DNA of 11,722 nucleotides from an uncultured Leucothrix sp. (lineage in GTDB: Bacteria > Pseudomonadota > Gammaproteobacteria > Thiotrichales > Thiotrichaceae): NCBI GenBank assembly GCA_937923375.1, contig CALAJG010000283.1, forward strand, positions 1 through 11,722, read 5' to 3'. The translations under genes and the position numbers were made by a program. The notes under the pieces are model-generated. The model was not told the DNA's origin, made no database searches, and was given only the letters and a program-made list of their open reading frames with translations. Within the stretch, counting starts at the first letter, position 1; the number at the start of each line of letters is the position of its first letter. Shown here one piece after another: positions 5,707 to 11,722 of the stretch.

Positions 5707-6411
5707 TTATTCTTTTGTCGCAATGACTTGTTCCAGCTCTAATCCAGATAAGCGATTTATGGTTCGCCACAGGTAATAAAAAATCCCTAACATCATGATC
5801 ATAGAGGGTATGGCAATGACTGGATAGCTCATCGCCATCATTTTACCAAGCTCCTGATTAAACGCTTCCGTGCCCGATGGGCTTACTACGACCCACTTGG
5901 CTAAGGCATAGTTCATTACTGCTGAAAAAAAGAAGGTTCCTGCAAGCAGAAAGTTAGCGCTCTGCAACTGTTTTTCAAACTGATGCTTATTATTATTTTC
6001 TTCCAGCTTTGTGTTAATTTTATCGACATTTAGGACGGCAGGATTATAGAGCAATGTTTTTACCAAAGGGTATTTAGTATAGCTCGATATAAGAACACCA
6101 ATACCAATCGCGGCAGGAATTGCAGCTTCTTTAATAGCCAACCATTTATTGTCCAACTCAAGTACACCAATACCACCGGTGAGTAATACGCTAATGATGC
6201 CAAGTATGGCAACGAAGTTTTTCTTCTTATTAACGACTAACTCGTACAATCCCCACCCAAGCGGAAATGCTAGCGCTAATAATAAAGCGCCAAGGGGACC
6301 CAGATTATCTTCCCCGCTGAGCTTCATTAGTATCAACGTAGGGATAACAATACTGACAATCAAATCAATAAAGGGGTTTTGCTTAGTATTCTTGGTGGTT
6401 TGAGTAGTCAT
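5707..6411 (-). CDS. VC0807-family inner-membrane protein
   Basis: A 234-residue polytopic protein with about six hydrophobic helices (roughly 14-31, 38-59, 66-84, 95-111, 152-175, 193-216). A cytoplasm-like polar loop (128-150, KINTKLEENNNKHQFEKQL) separates the first four helices from the last two. Characteristic stretches include PLGALLLALAFPLGWGLYE, ISVLLTGGIGVLELD, IKEAAIP, YPLVKTLLYNP and SPSGTEAFNQELGKM. I recognise these from the conserved but uncharacterised VC0807 family of gammaproteobacteria. No enzymatic motif is visible; a transport, septation-like or membrane-organising role is unproven. It sits 67 bases upstream of the AAA+ gene on the same strand, so the two may form an operon. 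The Shine-Dalgarno is weak. Between it and the upstream gap gene are a terminator and about 140 AT-rich bases with a small GCAATC/GATTGC hairpin (6457-6475). Confidence 0.8.
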   Translation of the reverse strand: MTTQTTKNTKQNPFIDLIVSIVIPTLILMKLSGEDNLGPLGALLLALAFPLGWGLYELVVNKKKNFVAILGIISVLLTGGIGVLELDNKWLAIKEAAIPAAIGIGVLISSYTKYPLVKTLLYNPAVLNVDKINTKLEENNNKHQFEKQLQSANFLLAGTFFFSAVMNYALAKWVVVSPSGTEAFNQELGKMMAMSYPVIAIPSMIMMLGIFYYLWRTINRLSGLELEQVIATKE

Positions 6412-6550
6412 TTACTTTGAGATAGCTGGTTAGTTATTTTCTTGAATAAATTATTGGCAATCTAATATGGATTGCGGTCATGCAGTCTAAACCCTCAACT
6501 CATTAGATTCTATTACTTTATTAAAATTTCATGGCTTGTGAATTTTTTGT

Positions 6551-6583
6551 AAAAAAAAGCCGGCTTCCAATACGGGAGCCGGC
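6551..6583 (-). terminator. Intrinsic terminator of gap
   Basis: On the minus strand GCCGGCTCCC (6583-6574) pairs with GGAAGCCGGC (6568-6559) with one C/A mismatch and a 5-base loop, followed directly by eight Ts (6558-6551). It lies 35 bases after the gap stop codon and separates gap from the VC0807-family gene. Confidence 0.93.
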
Positions 6584-6617
6584 AAATAAATGCTGGTAGC
6601 CAATGACGTGTGATGTA

Positions 6618-7613
6618 TTAAGACACAACGCGTACCATATCCAGCATTTTGTTCGAGTAGCCCCATTCGTTGTCATACCATGAAATGACTTTCACGAAGT
6701 GATCATCCATGGCAATTCCAGCCGTTGAGTCGAAATTTGATGTGCAAGGCTCACCGACAAAATCGGTAGATACAACTGCTTCATCAGTATATGCAAGCAC
6801 ACCTTTCATCGATCCCTCAGATGCTAGCTTCATGGCATGACAGATTTCTTTGTAAGGGGCATTTTTTTCAAGTTCAACGGTTAGGTCAACAACCGAGACG
6901 TTAGAGGTTGGCACCCGAAAAGCCATACCCGTTAGCTTGCCATCCAACTGTGGCAACACTTTCCCAACTGCTTTCGCTGCCCCTGTTGAAGAAGGAATAA
7001 TATTTTCTAACATCCCGCGGCCTAATCGATAGTTTTTCCGCGAAACCCCGTCAACCGGGTTTTGGCTTGATGTGGCTGCATGCACCGTTGTCATCAATCC
7101 ACGCTTTATTCCAAAGCTGTCATCCAGAACCTTTGCAATCGGCGCTAGACAGTTCGTGGTGCAAGAAGCGTTAGATACAATGCTTTGACCAGCATATGTT
7201 TCATGATTGACTCCATAAACAAACATAGGCGTGTCGTCTTTAGAAGGTGCTGAAAGCACGACGCGTTTCGCACCTGCTTTAAGGTGTGCACTAGCTGTTT
7301 CTTCAGTCAGAAATATTCCCGTAGACTCTACCACGACATCAACTCCTGCTTCGTCCCATTTCAAATCAGCAGGGTCACGTTCAGCAGTCAGACGAACCGT
7401 TTTTCCATTGACTAACAGGTTGTTGCCTTCTACTGATACTTCACCTTGGAAACGGCGATGAACCGAATCATGCTTAAGTAGATAAGCGAGGTATTCAGCA
7501 TCTAACAAGTCATTAACAGCGACTACTTCAATATCATTAAAGTTTTGGATAGCAGCACGAAATACCATGCGGCCGATGCGACCGAATCCATTAATGCCAA
7601 CTTTGATTGTCAT
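6618..7613 (-). CDS. gap: Glyceraldehyde-3-phosphate dehydrogenase, classical type I
   Basis: A 331-residue cytoplasmic enzyme of normal family length that converts glyceraldehyde 3-phosphate, NAD and phosphate to 1,3-bisphosphoglycerate. The NAD-binding INGFGRIGR is at 7-15, and VAVND (31-35) ends strand beta-2 with the Asp that selects NAD over NADP. The catalytic ASCTTN has C151, and H178 (TTVHAAT) is the base. The phosphate-site block IIPSSTGAAKAVGKVLP and C-terminal SWYDNEWGYSNK are intact. Start ATG 7613 has AGGTGAG (7625-7619) at 5-base spacing. A perfect-looking terminator follows and the udk terminator precedes, so it is monocistronic. Two HexR-like palindromes in its promoter suggest control by the Entner-Doudoroff intermediate KDPG. 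It is the second GAPDH gene in the window; the long form is about 3.2 kb away on the other strand. Confidence 0.96.
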   Translation of the reverse strand: MTIKVGINGFGRIGRMVFRAAIQNFNDIEVVAVNDLLDAEYLAYLLKHDSVHRRFQGEVSVEGNNLLVNGKTVRLTAERDPADLKWDEAGVDVVVESTGIFLTEETASAHLKAGAKRVVLSAPSKDDTPMFVYGVNHETYAGQSIVSNASCTTNCLAPIAKVLDDSFGIKRGLMTTVHAATSSQNPVDGVSRKNYRLGRGMLENIIPSSTGAAKAVGKVLPQLDGKLTGMAFRVPTSNVSVVDLTVELEKNAPYKEICHAMKLASEGSMKGVLAYTDEAVVSTDFVGEPCTSNFDSTAGIAMDDHFVKVISWYDNEWGYSNKMLDMVRVVS

Positions 7614-7643
7614 ATGCTCTCACCTGAGGGGTTGTTTATGAAA

Positions 7644-7658
7644 TGTAGTTTAACTTCA
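7644..7658. promoter_or_regulatory. HexR-like operator, promoter-proximal
   Basis: TGTAGTTTAACTTCA is a 15-bp imperfect palindrome (6 of 7 arm positions paired) close to the HexR consensus known from Shewanella and Vibrio (approximately TGTAATWWWATTACA). It lies 30 bases upstream of the gap ATG, centred about 20 bases downstream of the predicted transcription start, where a bound protein would block elongation or clearance. Confidence 0.5.
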
Positions 7659-7670
7659 TGAAATTTTAAT

Positions 7671-7705
7671 ATCAAGAATTATGAGTCATCTCGGTCGGCA
7701 TTTAA
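7671..7705 (-). promoter_or_regulatory. Candidate gap promoter
   Basis: On the minus strand CATAAT (7683-7678) is a good -10. A weak -35, TTAAAT (7705-7700), is 16 bases upstream and abuts the distal HexR-like site. The predicted start near 7671 gives a leader of about 57 bases. A weak -35 next to an operator is common where the factor activates. Confidence 0.45.
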
Positions 7706-7720
7706 TGTAATTAAACTACA
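7706..7720. promoter_or_regulatory. HexR-like operator, distal
   Basis: TGTAATTAAACTACA differs from the approximate HexR consensus TGTAATWWWATTACA by a single C for T in the right half (6 of 7 arm positions paired). HexR is a KDPG-sensing SIS-domain regulator that controls zwf, edd, pyk and gap genes in gammaproteobacteria. The site is centred about 42 bases upstream of the predicted gap start, overlapping the -35 edge. Confidence 0.68.
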
Positions 7721-7750
7721 TTTTAAAATAAAAGCGGTAGCCTCTACCAC
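7721..7750 (-). terminator. Intrinsic terminator of udk
   Basis: On the minus strand GTGGTAG-AGG-CTACCGC (7750-7734) forms a 7-bp stem with one U-G pair, followed by TTTTATTTTAAAA (7733-7721). It ends at the first base beyond the distal HexR-like site. Confidence 0.75.
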
Positions 7751-7757
7751 GACCAAA

Positions 7758-7779
7758 GCGATAACTTAACAAGTTACGC
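7758..7779 (-). terminator. Second hairpin directly after udk
   Basis: On the minus strand GCGTAACTT (7779-7771) pairs with AAGTTATCGC (7767-7758) with one bulged base and a 3-base loop. It is followed by only TTTGG. It starts 10 bases after the udk stop and may aid termination or protect the 3' end, with the main terminator just beyond. Confidence 0.45.
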
Positions 7780-7788
7780 CGAGCGATA

Positions 7789-8436
7789 TTAACCAGATGC
7801 AGTAATTAACTGTCGTATTTTGCTGTCCAGCACATCAAGTGCTATTGGGTTTCTGCCGCCCATTGGAACAATCAAATCGGCATAGAACTTAGATGGCTCG
7901 ATAAATTCACGATACATTGGTCTTACAGTATTCTGATATTGGGATAACACAGAATCAACAGTTCGACCGCGCTCATTAACATCCCGCTCCACCCTTCTCG
8001 CCAAGCAAATATCCAGAGGCGTATCTATGAACAGCTTTAGTGAAAATAAATCCCGCAACGTCTGCGTGTGGTACAGCAAAATACCTTCAAGGATAACAAC
8101 GGGTGTTGAAACAATGGTTTCCGTTTTATCTGCCCGTGTATGGTTTACATAATCATAAGTCGGACATTCAATGGACTCACCTTGACGTAATTGGTCGATG
8201 TGTTCACATAACAGCAAATGATCGAAGGCACTGGGGTGATCGTAGTTGGTTTCTACGCGCTCTTCCATGGTCATATGATCTTGACGTTTATAATAAGAAT
8301 CTTCGGCTATGACACTGACCTGATGCCCTTCAAAGCGTTTTGCAATGTTATAAGCAAGTGCCGTTTTTCCGGAGCAAGATGCCCCAACAATCGAAATAAA
8401 GACAGGCCGTTCAAGAAATTTGTTCATTGTAGACAT
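7789..8436 (-). CDS. udk: Uridine kinase
   Basis: A 215-residue cytoplasmic P-loop kinase that phosphorylates uridine (and usually cytidine) to the monophosphate in pyrimidine salvage. Walker A GASCSGKT is at 18-25. EDSYYK (45-50) carries the catalytic Asp, and NYDHPSAFD (64-72) and PTYDYVNHTR (92-101) form the nucleoside site. VILEGILL (114-121) follows, and the lid RRVERDVNERGR (147-158) holds the phosphate-binding arginines. Length matches the bacterial family. Two starts are possible (8436 or 8427, three codons apart); neither has a clear Shine-Dalgarno, so the start is uncertain by three residues. It is divergent from hspQ and followed by two hairpins, hence probably a single-gene unit. 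Confidence 0.93.
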   Translation of the reverse strand: MSTMNKFLERPVFISIVGASCSGKTALAYNIAKRFEGHQVSVIAEDSYYKRQDHMTMEERVETNYDHPSAFDHLLLCEHIDQLRQGESIECPTYDYVNHTRADKTETIVSTPVVILEGILLYHTQTLRDLFSLKLFIDTPLDICLARRVERDVNERGRTVDSVLSQYQNTVRPMYREFIEPSKFYADLIVPMGGRNPIALDVLDSKIRQLITASG

Positions 8437-8512
8437 TGGTAATGGGGGCTAGGGTTATCGGTTGTAGTAAGTTTTTTGTTTTATAACTTTATCTTAATCA
8501 TTAAGTTTTAAC

Positions 8513-8537
8513 TTGAAAAATAGCAAGATCCCCCCAT
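8513..8537 (+). promoter_or_regulatory. Sigma-32 heat-shock promoter of hspQ
   Basis: TTGAAA (8513-8518, within CTTGAAA) and CCCCAT (8532-8537, followed by TCT) are separated by 13 bases. Both boxes match the RpoH consensus (CTTGAAA, 11-16 bases, CCCCATnT) at essentially every position. The predicted start is near 8545, giving a leader of about 35 bases with AAGGTGA (8570-8576) before the ATG. Confidence 0.88.
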
Positions 8538-8579
8538 TCTGAATGTTAAGCAGTTAACAAAATTCTAATAAGGTGACTC

Positions 8580-8897
8580 ATGCAAATTCATCAAGCTGAA
8601 TATAACATTGGACAGGTGATTTACCACAAGCATTACAACTTTCGCGGCGTGATTGTCGATGTTGACGCAGAGTTTGGTGCTGACGACGAGTGGTATGACA
8701 CTCATGCGAAAAATTACCCACCTAAAGACAAACCTTGGTATCACGTGTTAGTCGACGACGGTTCATCGATAGCTTATGTATCTGAGCAAAATATCAGTTC
8801 TGATCTGTCAGATTTAGAAATTCATAATCCAATGTTACGCGATATGCTAGCAACCAATGGGCAGGGACGCTACGTAACTCTTCAGACATTGAATTAA
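8580..8897 (+). CDS. hspQ: Heat-shock protein HspQ (YccV-like hemimethylated-DNA-binding fold)
   Basis: A 105-residue protein, the same length as E. coli HspQ. The single YccV-type domain spans nearly the whole chain: YNIGQVIYHKHYNFRGVIVDVD (8-29), then an acidic loop, PWYHVLVDD (71-79), and AYVSEQNISSD (84-94). In E. coli HspQ is a heat-induced cytoplasmic factor that promotes degradation of some unstable proteins and acts as a specificity enhancer and substrate of Lon; it was first described as binding hemimethylated oriC DNA. The start is supported by AAGGTGA (8570-8576) 3 bases upstream and by a very strong sigma-32 promoter, which independently confirms the identity. Its 3' end converges on rsmD with only 19 bases between stop codons. 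Confidence 0.95.
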   Translation: MQIHQAEYNIGQVIYHKHYNFRGVIVDVDAEFGADDEWYDTHAKNYPPKDKPWYHVLVDDGSSIAYVSEQNISSDLSDLEIHNPMLRDMLATNGQGRYVTLQTLN

Positions 8898-8907
8898 TCG
8901 ACACTAC

Positions 8908-8947
8908 AGCGCTGTCTTAGTCCATTGTCAAATTTGAAGACAGCGCT
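8908..8947. repeat. Perfect 11-bp inverted repeat spanning the rsmD 3' end
   Basis: AGCGCTGTCTT (8908-8918) and AAGACAGCGCT (8937-8947) are exact reverse complements around an 18-base loop that contains the palindrome TCAAATTTGA (8928-8937). The right arm is inside the rsmD coding sequence and the left arm overlaps its TAA stop. Neither strand has a U-tract after it, so it is a two-way hairpin between convergent genes, perhaps an RNA-stabilising 3' end or a Rho-associated stop. Confidence 0.6.
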
Positions 8948-9522
8948 TCAATTTCTAACAACAGGCCAGAAACCTGGCCGGCGTTACTCTGCCTTAATAT
9001 TTGCAAATTCCATGCTGAAGGATCAAAGGCTTCCTCCGACTCATGCTCAAGGTAAATTAATCCCTCTGGCTTAAGCAGCTTGGAGGCGACTATTATATCC
9101 AAAACTTTGGGCAATAAACCTTTGCGATAAGGTGGATCAAGGAAGATCAAATCGAAAGCACCAGACGCTTGTTCAAGGTATTGAATCGCATCTTTGTTCA
9201 CGACAATCCCTCGGGTTTCATCATCAGCTCCAAGCCGCGTTAAATTTTCCTGCAGCTGTTGGGCAACACGGGCATGTTTCTCGACTAACACAACCTCATT
9301 TGCATAACGAGATAGCGCTTCAAAACCGATTGCACCACTACCTGAAAATAAATCCAAACAGCGGGCTCCTACAATCTTTCCTTGCAACCAGTTAAACAGG
9401 GTTTCGCGAACACGATCAGGGGTTGGGCGAAGCCCGGGGGCTTCCGTAAAAGGAACCTGCCGACTCCGCCACTGCCCGCCGATTATCCGCAGTCGGTTAG
9501 GGCTACCCTTCTTTTTTGCCAT
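8917..9522 (-). CDS. rsmD: 16S rRNA (guanine(966)-N2)-methyltransferase
   Basis: A 201-residue SAM-dependent methyltransferase (E. coli RsmD has 198) that methylates N2 of G966 in helix 31 of 16S rRNA on the assembling 30S subunit. The family signature RIIGGQWRSR (12-21) is followed by GLRPTPDRVRETLFNWL (30-46). SAM-binding motif I is DLFSGSGAIGFEALSR (57-72), the ribose-binding acidic residue is E81, and the catalytic DPPY is at 129-132. An upstream in-frame TTG at 9564 would add 14 residues, but those overlap the preceding gene and are not family-like; ATG 9522 gives the expected short N-terminus. That start lies 20 bases inside the end of the upstream M16 gene and has only a weak A-rich Shine-Dalgarno, suggesting translational coupling. 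M16 pair plus rsmD is a gene order seen in pseudomonads and relatives. Confidence 0.95.
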   Translation of the reverse strand: MAKKKGSPNRLRIIGGQWRSRQVPFTEAPGLRPTPDRVRETLFNWLQGKIVGARCLDLFSGSGAIGFEALSRYANEVVLVEKHARVAQQLQENLTRLGADDETRGIVVNKDAIQYLEQASGAFDLIFLDPPYRKGLLPKVLDIIVASKLLKPEGLIYLEHESEEAFDPSAWNLQILRQSNAGQVSGLLLEIEALSSNLTMD

Positions 9523-10852
9523 CGGCTTTTTCGCTCGACTTGTCAGTCGCTTCGCCACCCACAATGATTGTTAGCATGGCATCGGGATTTACGCGACGCC
9601 GCATGGCTTCAGCCGCCTCTTCTTTTGAAACCGCATTCACTTTATTGGTAAAGTGATCAAGATAATCAAGCGGCAAATCAAAAAAACCAATCACATCAGC
9701 ATAGTTTCCAATATTGCTATTTCCGGCGATATTCATTGGAAAACCACCGGTAATATTCAACTTAGACTCCTCAATTTCTTCAGCGGTCGCGCCCTCTTGG
9801 AGATAACTTTTCAACATCTCATTTAACGCCGTTTTAGCTTCATCGATTTGCTCAACCTTCGTTTGCAAACCCATCACAAAAGGGCCAAGTTCGCGCGATG
9901 GCGAAAAGTAACTGTAGACGCTGTAAGAAAGGCCACGTTTAACACGAATTTCCTTCATTAACCGTGAGGTAAAGCCACTACCACCAAACGGATGATTCGC
10001 AAGATACAACTTAAAATAGTCCGGGTCGCCACGCTTATACCCCGTCTGACCAATTAGTACATGAGCCTGACTTGACGGAAATGGAATATGCACAGTCTTC
10101 TCTTCTGTCAGCGGCTTCACTTCGGGAATTGGCTTGGGCTTCTTGCCGGAAGGTAACACTTCGGCAACACGCTTTGCCAACGTTTCGGCTTCTTTGCGGC
10201 TAACCGCACCTACAATGGTGACCATCGCGTTCTCTTCGACGAAGTACTGATCGTAAAACGCTTTTAGATCTTCCGTCGTCATTGCCGCAACCGTGTCCTC
10301 AAACCCGCGTCTTGGCTGAGCATAAGGGTGATCACCGTAAAGATGCTTATAGAACGCCTCGCCAGCGATGCTGCCAGGGCGCTGCTTCGCAGACTCAAAG
10401 CTAACCTTCATCTGCTTTTGCAAACGCTCGAAATCAGCCTTTGGAAAATCAGGAGACTTCATCACTGCCAGCCAATTATCAATCGCTTTATTAAATGGCT
10501 TTTCTAAGGTGATGGTTCGTAGTCCGATATTGGCCATATCTCTGGATGCACTGGCATAAAGCCTGGCACCCACTGACTCAAAGACTTCAGCAATTTCATC
10601 GGCATTCATGCCTGCCGCGCCACTATCCATCATCGACATGGTTAAATTGGCAATACCTGCTTTTTTGCCATCTCGCGCACTGCCCGCATCAAACGTTACG
10701 TTAATATCCAACATCGGCAAATCCTGAATATCTACATAGTAAACACGCAGGCCACTGTCTAACGTCCAATGCTCAAATTTAGGGCTAGCCAAGACTAAGC
10801 TACTAATTGAGGTCAGCAGTACCAATAAACAGCTGTTAAGTAAGTGCTTCAT
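9503..10852 (-). CDS. M16B peptidase-like subunit, zinc motif lost, R/Y pair kept
   Basis: A 449-residue two-lobe M16 (pitrilysin-type) homologue with a signal peptide (1-22, cut after VLA), so it is exported to the periplasm. The place where active M16 enzymes have HxxEH reads GIANLTMSMMDSG (66-78): both His and the Glu are gone, so it cannot bind zinc. The C-terminal lobe keeps FGGSGFTSRLMKEIRVKRGLSYSVYS (289-314), with the R306/Y310 pair that in M16B enzymes binds the substrate backbone. This is the known non-catalytic partner type, which works as a heterodimer with an HxxEH subunit; the gene directly upstream, overlapping by ATGA, is the obvious partner. GGGAGG just before the ATG is inside the upstream gene. 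The tail is rich in Lys/Glu/Gly. Likely role: degradation of small peptides in the periplasm (inference). Confidence 0.92.
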   Translation of the reverse strand: MKHLLNSCLLVLLTSISSLVLASPKFEHWTLDSGLRVYYVDIQDLPMLDINVTFDAGSARDGKKAGIANLTMSMMDSGAAGMNADEIAEVFESVGARLYASASRDMANIGLRTITLEKPFNKAIDNWLAVMKSPDFPKADFERLQKQMKVSFESAKQRPGSIAGEAFYKHLYGDHPYAQPRRGFEDTVAAMTTEDLKAFYDQYFVEENAMVTIVGAVSRKEAETLAKRVAEVLPSGKKPKPIPEVKPLTEEKTVHIPFPSSQAHVLIGQTGYKRGDPDYFKLYLANHPFGGSGFTSRLMKEIRVKRGLSYSVYSYFSPSRELGPFVMGLQTKVEQIDEAKTALNEMLKSYLQEGATAEEIEESKLNITGGFPMNIAGNSNIGNYADVIGFFDLPLDYLDHFTNKVNAVSKEEAAEAMRRRVNPDAMLTIIVGGEATDKSSEKADGKKEG

Positions 10853-11722
10853 TTGAAACCTCCCATGGTCATTGACTGCGGCTCAAGACGGGCAAAAGTC
10901 ATCTGATCTTCATTCAGATACTTCTTCGCGACCTGCTGGATCTGTTCTGGCGTAATAGCCAAAATCTGCTCCTCGTACTCATCAATTAATTCCCAGCCTA
11001 AACCGGTTGTTTCTAAAGAACCTAAAGTAGTCGCCATGTGCTGAACAGAATCCCGTTGGTAAATTTCAGAGGCCAACACCTGCGCTTTAACCCGCTCTAA
11101 CTCATCATCAGTAACCAAGCTCGTTTTCATCAACTCCAGCTCTGTCATGATCGCTTTTCGCAGGTCATCGATTTCCACACCCGTTGCCGGTACGGCTGAC
11201 ACCATAAACAGCTGTGGCATCCGACCATATCCCATGTATCCGGCACTCGCACCCGCCGCAATTTCCTTGCCCCTAACCAGTTTCTTAGAGAAACGAGCGC
11301 TGCTGCCACCGTCTAGGATATTAGCCAACACGTCCAAAGCATAAGGCTCCCATTTCTCTACCTTGCCAAGCTTGGCAGAAATCATTCCTGGCGTTTTGAA
11401 GCCCATCATAAAGCTAGCCACTTTTGCAGGTGCTTTAACAACAATTTCACGCAGACCAATCTGTGGAATTTCGGTACGCGGCTTAACAACAGGCAATTTT
11501 ACCGCTTTGTAATCGCCAAAATACTTGGTTGCCAGTGCAAACACTTCCTGTGGATCGACATCCCCTGCAACGACTAACGTTGCGTTGTTTGGCGCGTACC
11601 ACTTGGCATACCAGTCCTTCAGGTCATCCAGATTCATCGTTTCCAGATCTTCCATCCAGCCAATAACCGGCGCGCGATAAGGATTGTTCAGATAAGCCAC
11701 CGCATTGAACTGCTCGCGCATT
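10849..11722 (-). CDS. M16B zinc peptidase, catalytic-subunit candidate, 5' part beyond the window
   Basis: The frame is open to the right edge; the visible 290 residues are the C-terminal two thirds of an M16 peptidase. The sequence enters at AYLNNPYRAPVIGWMEDLETM, normally about residue 170-190, so the Met at 11721 is internal and the signal peptide and HxxEH region are off the window. Visible are WYAPNNATLVVAGDVDP, the end of the N-terminal lobe with the conserved strand near the zinc site, and the C-lobe from about residue 90, with DGGSSARFSKKLVRGKEIAAG where an R/Y subunit would have R-x-x-x-Y. The lack of that pair fits the catalytic half of a split-site heterodimer with the next gene, which has the reverse pattern. 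The TGA stop overlaps the next ATG (ATGA), so the two are cotranslated. Presence of HxxEH is predicted, not seen. Confidence 0.88.
   Translation of the reverse strand, partial: MREQFNAVAYLNNPYRAPVIGWMEDLETMNLDDLKDWYAKWYAPNNATLVVAGDVDPQEVFALATKYFGDYKAVKLPVVKPRTEIPQIGLREIVVKAPAKVASFMMGFKTPGMISAKLGKVEKWEPYALDVLANILDGGSSARFSKKLVRGKEIAAGASAGYMGYGRMPQLFMVSAVPATGVEIDDLRKAIMTELELMKTSLVTDDELERVKAQVLASEIYQRDSVQHMATTLGSLETTGLGWELIDEYEEQILAITPEQIQQVAKKYLNEDQMTFARLEPQSMTMGGFK

Noticed and set aside
9520..9564. TTG start giving a longer RsmD
   Set aside because: The added residues are out-of-frame translation of the M16 gene; the family N-terminus begins just before RIIGGQWR.
10829..10852. Lipoprotein signal in the second M16 subunit (Cys8)
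   Set aside because: The residues before Cys8 (LNS) do not form a lipobox and the Cys is too near the N-terminus; an ordinary signal peptide ending VLA fits better.
1..11722. CRISPR arrays, tRNA genes, transposases, phage or defence islands
   Set aside because: No spaced direct repeats, cloverleaf sequences or hallmark genes were seen on either strand.

Overview
The window looks like chromosomal core DNA of a marine-type gammaproteobacterium of moderate, slightly AT-rich composition. The evidence is the gene set: hspQ, rsmD, an M16 peptidase pair, udk, a VC0807-family membrane protein, a short and a long GAPDH, and HexR-like operators. The species cannot be named from the sequence. No transposase, integrase, CRISPR array, tRNA gene or mature rRNA is visible.

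Left edge (1-400): this is not empty. On the minus strand it reads as the promoter and leader of a ribosomal RNA operon whose 16S gene should begin just beyond position 1. It has a P1 promoter (TTGACA-16-TATAAT with a GC-rich discriminator), a P2 promoter (TTGAAG-17-TATACT), and a boxB/boxA/boxC-like antitermination region. Upstream of it, also on the minus strand, is a ComEA-like secreted DNA-binding protein with a long lysine-rich tail (454-954).

Middle (1263-7613): a Prx5-type peroxiredoxin and a 481-residue long-form GAPDH lie on the plus strand. A 702-residue protein with two AAA+ modules, a six-helix VC0807-family membrane protein and a classical 331-residue GAPDH lie on the minus strand. 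The two GAPDHs differ at the cofactor-specificity position. This suggests an NAD-linked glycolytic enzyme and an NADP-leaning or gluconeogenic one. The classical gap promoter carries two HexR-like palindromes. Clear hairpin terminators separate the units.

Right (7789-11722): udk (minus) is divergent from hspQ (plus), and hspQ has a textbook sigma-32 heat-shock promoter. hspQ converges on an overlapping minus-strand chain: M16 peptidase (cut by the right edge), then a second M16 subunit, then rsmD. The second M16 subunit lacks the zinc motif but keeps the R/Y substrate-binding pair, and the visible half of the first shows the reverse, so the two probably form a split-site heterodimer.

I see no clear new defence or mobile system. 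The least understood content is the tandem AAA+ protein with an unassigned N-terminal region, its probable leaderless promoter and its VC0807-family neighbour. The most informative content is regulatory: the rrn leader, the HexR-like pair and the sigma-32 promoter.
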